From an uncultured Collinsella sp. (GTDB lineage Bacteria; Actinomycetota; Coriobacteriia; Coriobacteriales; Coriobacteriaceae): DNA of 28,896 nucleotides. The notes below the pieces were generated by a model. The model saw only the letters and a program-made list of their open reading frames with translations. It was not told where the DNA came from and searched no databases. The DNA is taken from the NCBI GenBank assembly GCA_934646865.1, contig CAKUEU010000017.1:1-28896 (forward strand), in the 5' to 3' direction. Of the stretch, positions 27,629 to 28,896 are shown in pieces (within the stretch, counting starts at the first letter, position 1; every line of letters begins with the position of its first letter). Both the position numbers and the translations under genes were made by a program.

Positions 27629-28896
27629 TCGAGTCCCGAGAACGAGGGGTAGGCGCTTTCGCCGTGCTGACTGGCATCCAAGCCCAGCGCCTCGTCGGCC
27701 TCGTCCACGCGCAGGCTGCCGTGGAACAGCGCCTTGACCACCGCGGCGATCACCAAGTCGAGCATCAGCACTATAACGACCGTCACCACAATGCCCAGAA
27801 CCTGCGAGACAAGCAGCGACACGTCGCCCGTGTAGAACAGGCCGCCCTTACCGGTCCACGAAAGCTCCGGCACGCAGAACAGGCCCGTGAGCACACCGCC
27901 CAAGATGCCGCCGACACCGTGACAACCAAACGCATCGAGCGCATCGTCGTAGCCAAACTTGGTCTTAAGATGGCTGATGGCCAGGTAGCAGACGGGCGAG
28001 ACGATCAGGCCCATGACCAGTGCCGCCCACGGCTCGACAAAGCCCGCGCCCGGCGTGACCACCACGAGACCCGCAACCAAACCGGTGCTGGCACCCACCA
28101 GCGTGGGACGACCGGTGTGCACGCGCTCGACGGCAAGCCACGAGACCATGCCCGCCGCGCTGGCCGTCACGGTGTTGAGGATGGCAAGCGCCGCCACGGC
28201 ATCGGCCTTGAACTCGCTGCCTCCGTTAAAACCAAACCAGCCAAACCAAAGCAGACCGGCGCCCAGCGCCACAAACGGCACGTTATGCGGACGATAGCTC
28301 ACCATGCCAAAGCCGCGACGACGGCCGAGCATTAAGCAGAGAATCAGGCCGGTAAGACCGGACGAGATGTGCACCACGTCTCCGCCGGCAAAGTCGAGCG
28401 CGCCGATGATGTCGCCGATAAAGGAACCATCGCCGCCCCACACCATGTGGGCAAGCGGCGCGTAGACCACGAGCAGCCAAATGCCCAGGAACGCCGTCAT
28501 GGCGCCAAACTTAACGCGTCCGGCAAGGCTGCCCGTAACGATGGCGGCGGTGATCATGGCAAAGGCCATCTGAAAGGCGATGTTGATAATCTCCGGGTAG
28601 ACGGCGCCGTCCGCGGCATTGCCCTCAGCCGCCTGCAGCACCTGGTTGAGCACCGGCAGGCACAGCAGCTGGTCAAAGCCGCCAATAAACGGACTCGAGC
28701 CGTCGCCGCCGTAGGCCAGCGACCAGCCGGCAACAATCCACAGCACGCCCACCAAGCCAATGACTCCAAAGCACATAAGCATGGTGTTGATGACATTTTT
28801 GCGTCTAGACAGACCGCCATAGAAAAACGCCAGGCCCGGTGTCATTAAAAACACGAGCATGGTGCAGATGAGCATAAACGTTGTCGATCCCGTATC
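27625..28896 (-). CDS. amtB: Ammonium transporter AmtB (5' end beyond window)
   Basis: An Amt/MEP/Rh ammonium channel, cut by the right edge. The frame continues upstream of the first in-window ATG (28875) through seven more codons (D-T-G-S-T-T-F) to the edge, and that sequence is typical of Amt N-termini just before MLICTMLVFLMTPGLAFFYGG, so the true start lies outside. The twin conducting histidines are present: DVVHISSGLTG and DAFGCHGVGG. FYGGLSRRKN follows the first full helix. At least 423 residues are in the window, with a short cytoplasmic tail of about 30 residues. It is followed by glnB after 213 nt. P-II proteins gate AmtB directly, which fits the neighbourhood. Confidence 0.95.
   Translation of the reverse strand, partial: DTGSTTFMLICTMLVFLMTPGLAFFYGGLSRRKNVINTMLMCFGVIGLVGVLWIVAGWSLAYGGDGSSPFIGGFDQLLCLPVLNQVLQAAEGNAADGAVYPEIINIAFQMAFAMITAAIVTGSLAGRVKFGAMTAFLGIWLLVVYAPLAHMVWGGDGSFIGDIIGALDFAGGDVVHISSGLTGLILCLMLGRRRGFGMVSYRPHNVPFVALGAGLLWFGWFGFNGGSEFKADAVAALAILNTVTASAAGMVSWLAVERVHTGRPTLVGASTGLVAGLVVVTPGAGFVEPWAALVMGLIVSPVCYLAISHLKTKFGYDDALDAFGCHGVGGILGGVLTGLFCVPELSWTGKGGLFYTGDVSLLVSQVLGIVVTVVIVLMLDLVIAAVVKALFHGSLRVDEADEALGLDASQHGESAYPSFSGLD

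Overview
The window looks like chromosome of a high-GC, Gram-positive-type anaerobe, most likely a Coriobacteriia member close to Collinsella. This is inferred from gene content and base composition and was not checked against a database. The supporting mix is an amaP/DUF2273/asp23 envelope operon, lgt, type III pantothenate kinase, a DUF6020 membrane protein and a giant tandem 2-hydroxyacyl-CoA dehydratase activase, all at roughly 60% GC. Of 24 protein genes, 21 read on the minus strand. The exceptions are the M20 hydrolase at the left edge and the OPT transporter plus DUF389 pair in the middle. I saw no rRNA, tRNA, CRISPR array, transposase or phage gene.

Layout. 1-3.0 kb: an M20 peptidase, then a convergent zinc-ribbon membrane protein with a Pro/Glu tail, separated by a 16-bp-stem bidirectional terminator. 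3.0-6.8 kb: a YitT-family membrane protein, the amaP-DUF2273-asp23 operon and yebC. 6.9-12.0 kb: a large DUF6020 membrane protein, lgt, a NifU-type Fe-S scaffold, dCMP deaminase and coaX. 12.2-15.3 kb (plus strand): an OPT oligopeptide transporter and a DUF389 membrane protein. 15.4-18.0 kb: an orphan membrane-anchored protein, an AAC(3)-fold acetyltransferase and a 3-hydroxyacyl-CoA dehydrogenase. 18.4-23.9 kb: a 1595-residue tandem activase co-transcribed behind its own TetR regulator. 24.0-27.0 kb: a HAD phosphatase and an AT-richer TetR/MFS efflux cassette with two matching operators. 27.1-28.9 kb: glnB and amtB, the latter cut by the window edge.

The genes are individually mostly ordinary. 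The least explained material is intergenic. (i) Five minus-strand genes are followed, within 0-10 nt of the stop codon, by a hairpin carrying a GGG(G)ACAGG-like motif in sense orientation. (ii) A 110-nt near-cruciform with 33-nt arms overlaps the amtB stop codon. (iii) Three copies of a TATGCGGCAAAAT-type repeat flank the acetyltransferase/dehydrogenase region. (iv) A 30-nt element occurs twice in opposite orientation. (v) Inverted repeats cover the Shine-Dalgarno sequences of the HAD and second tetR genes. The tandem activase with no dehydratase subunits beside it is the most interesting protein locus.
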